Notes under the pieces: generated by a model
What the model was told of the DNA's origin: nothing
Databases searched by the model: none
Seen by the model: only the letters and a program-made list of their open reading frames with translations
Shown here: in pieces, positions 22,197 through 25,945 of the stretch
Layout: each line of letters starts with the position of its first letter
How positions within the stretch are numbered: the first letter of the stretch is position 1
Program-made: the position numbers and the translations under genes
Origin: JAAYQA01 sp964510345
Lineage (GTDB): Bacteria; Bacillota; Clostridia; Tissierellales; Peptoniphilaceae
Assembly: GCA_964510345.1 (NCBI GenBank)
Contig: CAZEBB010000029.1
Span: 1-25,945, forward strand
Reading direction: 5' to 3'
Length of the DNA: 25,945 bases

Positions 22197-23835
22197 GGTT
22201 TTTCCTCCTCAGTAGCAAAGTAAACAGCAGGTTGACAGCCACGACGATCAGCATCAGGAGCACGGCGATCACGGCGCCGATGCGCGTCTTTCCGCTGCGA
22301 AGCACGTCAAACATCACGAGTGTCGCGAGCTTTTGGCTCGGATACACCAAAAAGATGATGGAGCCGACGGTCGTCATCGTCGACGAAAAGTTGTTGATAA
22401 AGCTCACTAGGAATCCGGATTTGGACATCGGGATGATGATGTCTTTTAGGACGACGACCGGGTGCGCCCCCAAGTCGTTCGCGGACTGCACGACATCATT
22501 TCCGATGGCGACCATTTGCGACTGGGCGACCTTGGTGGAGAACGGCAGCTGTTTGAACACGACGTTTAAGATGACGATCCACGCGGTGCCCACGAGCATC
22601 AGCGGCGGGCTTCGGAAGGCGAAGATATAGCCGAGCCCGAAGAAAGTGCCGGGGATGATATAGGGCATGGTCCCGATGAAGTCGATGGCGGAGAGCCATC
22701 TTTTTTTGCGGATCACGAGGTAGTACGACAGCAAGAAGCCGATCAGGCTGCCGAAAATCCCGCAGATCAGACTGTATACGATTGACCGGATGAAGGTGCC
22801 CGAGATATAAGGCAGGGTCTCGATCACATTGTCAAACGACCAGAACATTTCGCCAAAGCGCATTTTGGTGAAGGCTGTCACGAAGATGGAGCCATATTGG
22901 AGAAACAGCGCCAGCACAAAGAGCAAAGTAAAGCCTAGGCAGAGATGGTACAGTGCGCCTGTGCGCTGGAGCTTTAAGTCCCCTTCCAGCAGCTGGCGAT
23001 CGCCGATGATCGACGTGTTCTGATAATACTTGCGGTACAGCAGATACGCCAGCAGCGACGGCAGAAACAAGAGCACATTCATCGATGCGGCCTTGGTCAC
23101 ATTGCCGTAGGCGACGACGTTTAAGTACGCCTCGGTCGCCAACACATTGTACGCACCTCCGATGATGCTCGGCGTGGAAAAGTCCGCGAGCGATCGCACG
23201 AAGGTGAGCATCATGCAGACGGCGACGCCGGGCATGATGAGGGGCAGCACGATGTCTTTGAGGATCGAATTGGTCGATGCGCCGACATCCTGTGCGGAGA
23301 GCAACACCGTGCGGTCCATACTGCGGATCGATGATAGAATCATCAGCGCGTTCAAAGAGAGAAAGCTCAGGGTCTGCATGGCGACGATGCCCTCAAATCC
23401 GTAGGGGTTCCACTTGAGGCCCAAGAGCGTGTACGTAATCCATCCGCGCTTCCCGAACAGGCTGATATAGGCGATGGATGTGACAAATGGCGGTGAGATC
23501 ATGGTGAAGAGCAAGACGAGCTGGATAAAATTGGACAGTCGTTTTCCGGAGAACGCAGCCGTAATGGCGATCATCACGGAGAAGATCGTCGCCAACACGG
23601 TTACGCTGAGAGAGACGGACAGGCTGTTTTTCAACAGCGGGAGATTGTCCGTAAACAGCGTGCGGTAATACAGGATGTCCCACTTGCCGTCGATCCGCAC
23701 GCTCTCGAGCATCACCCGCACCATCGGATAGAGGATAAAAATGAGGACAAGGGCGACGATGGTGAACAGGATCAAACCGTCCAGGAAAGAGAGAAGGGAA
23801 CTCTTTTTCGAGTTCCCTTGGTGGTCAGTGATCAT
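22186..23835 (-). CDS. Fused double ABC permease, FbpB-like
   Basis: 549 aa with two BPD_transp_1 units, as in FbpB/ThiP-type permeases. The first EAA loop is near LSAQDVGASTNSILKDIVLPLIMPG and the second near VQSANDLGAHPVVVLKDIIIPM. About twelve helices. ATG at 23835 overlaps the binding-protein stop (ATGA), so the three genes are translationally coupled. Confidence 0.9.
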   Translation of the reverse strand: MITDHQGNSKKSSLLSFLDGLILFTIVALVLIFILYPMVRVMLESVRIDGKWDILYYRTLFTDNLPLLKNSLSVSLSVTVLATIFSVMIAITAAFSGKRLSNFIQLVLLFTMISPPFVTSIAYISLFGKRGWITYTLLGLKWNPYGFEGIVAMQTLSFLSLNALMILSSIRSMDRTVLLSAQDVGASTNSILKDIVLPLIMPGVAVCMMLTFVRSLADFSTPSIIGGAYNVLATEAYLNVVAYGNVTKAASMNVLLFLPSLLAYLLYRKYYQNTSIIGDRQLLEGDLKLQRTGALYHLCLGFTLLFVLALFLQYGSIFVTAFTKMRFGEMFWSFDNVIETLPYISGTFIRSIVYSLICGIFGSLIGFLLSYYLVIRKKRWLSAIDFIGTMPYIIPGTFFGLGYIFAFRSPPLMLVGTAWIVILNVVFKQLPFSTKVAQSQMVAIGNDVVQSANDLGAHPVVVLKDIIIPMSKSGFLVSFINNFSSTMTTVGSIIFLVYPSQKLATLVMFDVLRSGKTRIGAVIAVLLMLIVVAVNLLFTLLLRRKNRVS

Positions 23836-24956
23836 TCTTGTGCCTTGTCGCCGATCATTTCAGTGAAACGCTCGAGGATGGAAGCACGCTCGGTTCCGAA
23901 GGTGGACAGGTCTTGTTTGACGAATTTTTCCGACGGGATGCCCAACGAGAATCCGGCAACGCCCGGTTTCACCATTTGTGCGCCGTCTTTGCCGTCGATC
24001 TCAGCCAGCATTTCCTGATTGTCTTTGCGCAGTGTAAAGTTGATGAACTCTTGCGCGATGTCGGTGCCGTCGCCGCCTTTAAATACGGCTAAACCTTCCG
24101 GTACCCACGGAATTCCCTCTTCGGGGAAGATGACTTTCACATTGTGCTCTTGGGTCAAGTCTTGTACGGTTTTGGAGACCGGTACGATGCCGATCGCAAA
24201 CTCGCCTTGTACGGTCAGGTCTTGCGGGTCTCCGCCGCGTTTGGAGTAGTAGGGGATGTTTTCGTTCAATGATTCAAAAAACGCCCATCCGTCTTCTTGG
24301 CCAAACAGTTCGAGAATGCCTTTCACAAACGCGTAGTTGGTGCCGGAGATCGCCGGGTTCGACATGATGATCTCATCTTTATATTGGGGATCGGTCAGGT
24401 CTTTCCAGGTGGTCGGCTCTTCCAAGCCCAAGTCTTCCATGACATCCAGATTCAACAGGAGGCCCACGATGGTGATCCCTTTGGAATACCAGTAACCTTC
24501 CGCGTCTTTGTAGTCAGCCGGTACATCGGCAGCTTCGGGAACATCGGTCTTTTCAAGAAGGCCGTCTTCCTTTGCCTGCATGAAGGCATCCAGTCCGCCG
24601 CCGAACCAAAGGTCCGCCATGGGCTTACCGCCTTCGGCTTTGACGCGCGAGATGACCTCGCCGCTCGACATGGAGATGAATTCAACTTTCGCGCCGGTTT
24701 CCTCGGTGAACTTTTCAAACAGCGGTACATAGTTCTCCGATGTCGCGACGACATTCATGCTGCGGCCTTCAAAAGGCTTTGCAGCCGCCTCTGTCGCCGC
24801 TTCTGTCGCTGCCTCGGTGACAGCTTCTGTCGTTGCTTCTGTCGCAGCGGCTTCGGTTGCCGCCTCCGTTGCCGGTTCTGTGGTCGCTGCCGGTGAACAT
24901 GCGGCGAACAACATTGTCAGCGCGAGAAGCAGACTGAGTAATTTTCTTTTGTTCAT
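23832..24956 (-). CDS. ABC substrate-binding lipoprotein, Fe(III)/phosphonate-type (FbpA-like)
   Basis: 374 aa. I place the start at ATG 24956 (MNKRKLL...), preceded by GGGGGAG; a longer frame adds 11 residues and loses that site. Lipobox LFAAC. Then a repetitive Ala-Thr-Glu linker (about residues 22-50) resembling that of the flavoprotein lipoprotein 18179. The mature domain (VVATSENYVPLFEKFTEETGAKVEF, LWFGGGLDAF, DITIVGLLLNLDVMEDLG-like segments, TTWKDLTDPQYKDEIIMSNPAISGT) is a type-2 binding fold of the iron or 2-aminoethylphosphonate class. The two C-terminal Tyr ligands of true FbpA are not obvious, so the ligand remains open. Confidence 0.88.
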   Translation of the reverse strand: MNKRKLLSLLLALTMLFAACSPAATTEPATEAATEAAATEATTEAVTEAATEAATEAAAKPFEGRSMNVVATSENYVPLFEKFTEETGAKVEFISMSSGEVISRVKAEGGKPMADLWFGGGLDAFMQAKEDGLLEKTDVPEAADVPADYKDAEGYWYSKGITIVGLLLNLDVMEDLGLEEPTTWKDLTDPQYKDEIIMSNPAISGTNYAFVKGILELFGQEDGWAFFESLNENIPYYSKRGGDPQDLTVQGEFAIGIVPVSKTVQDLTQEHNVKVIFPEEGIPWVPEGLAVFKGGDGTDIAQEFINFTLRKDNQEMLAEIDGKDGAQMVKPGVAGFSLGIPSEKFVKQDLSTFGTERASILERFTEMIGDKAQE

Positions 24957-24989
24957 GATATACTCCCCCTTTGTTAAGGATTCTATCAT

Positions 24990-25111
24990 GAGTAAGAGAG
25001 GGTTGCTACAAATATATCATTAATTAAATTTATGAAATCATTAGATACGCTAATCGATGGATGAAAGAGCTGAAATCGGGCGGGCGCATCCATGGTACAA
25101 TAAAAAGAAAA
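24990..25111. other. Divergent spacer between ABC importer and sigma-factor genes
   Basis: A/T-rich. The minus-strand promoter of the importer must lie here, but no hexamer pair is convincing: TAGAAT near 24978-24983 has only a weak -35. I see no clear Fur box. Confidence 0.5.
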
Positions 25112-25141
25112 TGAAACGATTGGATCGACTTTGCGTCTATA
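25112..25141 (+). promoter_or_regulatory. ECF-sigma-type promoter, probably autoregulatory
   Basis: TGAAAC (25112-25117), 16-nt spacer, CGTCTATA (25134-25141). This is the -35 GAAC/AAAC and -10 CGTC type recognised by ECF sigma factors of the sigma-W/M/X class, and it lies directly before a sigma-factor gene. Confidence 0.65.
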
Positions 25142-25163
25142 ACGATGAGGGGAGGTAAGAGAG

Positions 25164-25724
25164 GTGGATGATCAGAGTTTAGTCGCCCTGTACTGGGAGA
25201 GAAAAGAACAGGCGATCGCAGTGACCGCGCAGCAGTACGGCGGATACTGCTCGCAGATCGCATACAATATTACGAAAAATCGTGAAGATACGGAAGAGTG
25301 CGTCAACGACTCCTACATGAAAGTGTGGAATTCGATCCCGACGGATCGACCGGACTTTTTCAAGGCCTATATCGGAAAGATTACGAGAAATATCGCGATC
25401 AGCCGGTATCGGCACAGCCATGCCAAAAAGCGCGGAGCCGGTGAAGACGCTTCGGTGTACGACGAATTGTCGGAGTGCATCCCGGGAGGGTACGATACGG
25501 AAAAACAGATGGAAGATAAAGAAATCGCCGCAGCGATCAGCGACTTTTTGCGTGCGGAGAAGGAAGAGGTCCGCGTGTTATTTGTCCGGCGATACTGGTA
25601 TTCCGAGCCGATCGCCAAGCTCGCCGAAGACTTCGGGTTTACGGAGAGCAAAGTGAAGACGACGCTCTTTCGCACGCGAAATGCCCTCAAAGATTATTTG
25701 GAGAAGGAGGGGATCGCGCTATGA
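25164..25724 (+). CDS. ECF-type RNA polymerase sigma factor
   Basis: 186 aa. Region 2: AYNITKNREDTEECVNDSYMKVWNSIP then FFKAYIGKITRNIAISRYR. Region 4 helix-turn-helix: EPIAKLAEDFGFTESKVKTTLFRTRNALKDYL. GTG start at 25164 with GGGGAGG eight nucleotides upstream. A matching ECF promoter precedes it. The stop overlaps the next ATG (ATGA), the usual layout of a sigma/anti-sigma pair. The signal is unknown. Confidence 0.9.
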   Translation: MDDQSLVALYWERKEQAIAVTAQQYGGYCSQIAYNITKNREDTEECVNDSYMKVWNSIPTDRPDFFKAYIGKITRNIAISRYRHSHAKKRGAGEDASVYDELSECIPGGYDTEKQMEDKEIAAAISDFLRAEKEEVRVLFVRRYWYSEPIAKLAEDFGFTESKVKTTLFRTRNALKDYLEKEGIAL

Positions 25725-25945
25725 AAGAAGAGAGATTATTCCAGATTATTGGAGAGATTGACGATGATCTGGTCTTAGAAGCGGACCCGACGATGGCCCG
25801 TGTGATCACGTCCTCGGCATTCCAAAAGAAAAAGACATTGCGATGGGCGTTGCCCGCTGCTGCGGTGGTTCTGATGATCGCATTATGGCAGGTCTGGCCG
25901 AAATTGCAGACGCAGGTGCCGGAGACCGCCATGGCGATGACGGAG
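25722..25945 (+). CDS. Probable anti-sigma factor, N-terminal part (runs off the window)
   Basis: 74 codons visible. A cytoplasmic acidic/basic segment (MKEERLFQIIGEIDDDLVLEAD, MARVITSSAFQKKK) precedes one helix LRWALPAAAVVLMIALWQVW and an outside part. No CHCC zinc motif in the visible part. Position, overlap with the sigma gene and topology fit a single-pass anti-sigma factor; the family is not recognised. Confidence 0.6.

Overview
The window looks like a chromosomal segment of a fermentative, anaerobic, low-to-medium GC Gram-positive bacterium (Bacillota/Clostridia type). The signs are strong AAGGAG/GGAGG ribosome sites, textbook TTGACA/TATAAT promoters, intrinsic terminators after most operons, class III fructose-bisphosphatase, an NfnAB electron-bifurcating transhydrogenase, AGCS amino-acid symporters, and lipoprotein signal peptides ending in AGC or AAC. 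The genus cannot be fixed from the sequence alone. Selenocysteine use is strongly indicated.

Region 1 (1-4945, + strand) is the highlight: a selenoprotein transport operon. Four consecutive genes carry in-frame or C-terminal UGA codons where cysteine is expected: an ArsP-like permease (partial), a small membrane-anchored protein ending Cys-Sec, a substrate-binding protein, and an ABC permease. At three of the four UGAs a perfect short hairpin has its tiny G-containing loop 18-22 nt downstream, the geometry of a bacterial SECIS. A SaoA-type ATPase, a second cysteine-rich binding lipoprotein and a DsrE-like protein complete the operon. I recognise this, from memory, as the recently named SAO (selenocysteine-assisted organometallic) system: saoE-saoC-saoB-saoP-saoA-(SBP)-saoD. 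Read naively, saoB and saoP would be annotated as broken genes and saoC would lose its last residue.

Region 2 (5187-9661) holds a DMT-family exporter facing two tandem, closely similar AGCS sodium:amino-acid symporters (minus strand), each with its own promoter, then a small hypothetical gene. Region 3 (9783-13369, +) has a glyoxalase-fold protein, a hotdog thioesterase, an MgtC-like membrane protein and class III Fbp. Between Fbp and the convergent membrane-bound glycerophosphodiesterase lies a 150-bp palindromic MITE-like element that has split and duplicated a bidirectional terminator.

Region 4 (15754-21179, +) has nfnA-nfnB behind a near-consensus promoter, a secreted FMN/FAD lipoprotein reductase of the fumarate/urocanate type, and a membrane-anchored alpha/beta hydrolase. 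The hydrolase lacks the nucleophile serine, and its UGA stop is followed by a SECIS-like hairpin, so it may end in a CxxU motif. Region 5 (21252-25945) is a minus-strand Fe(III)-type ABC importer (ATPase, fused double permease, lipoprotein). It diverges from an ECF sigma factor with a matching ECF-type promoter and a partial membrane protein that is probably its anti-sigma factor.
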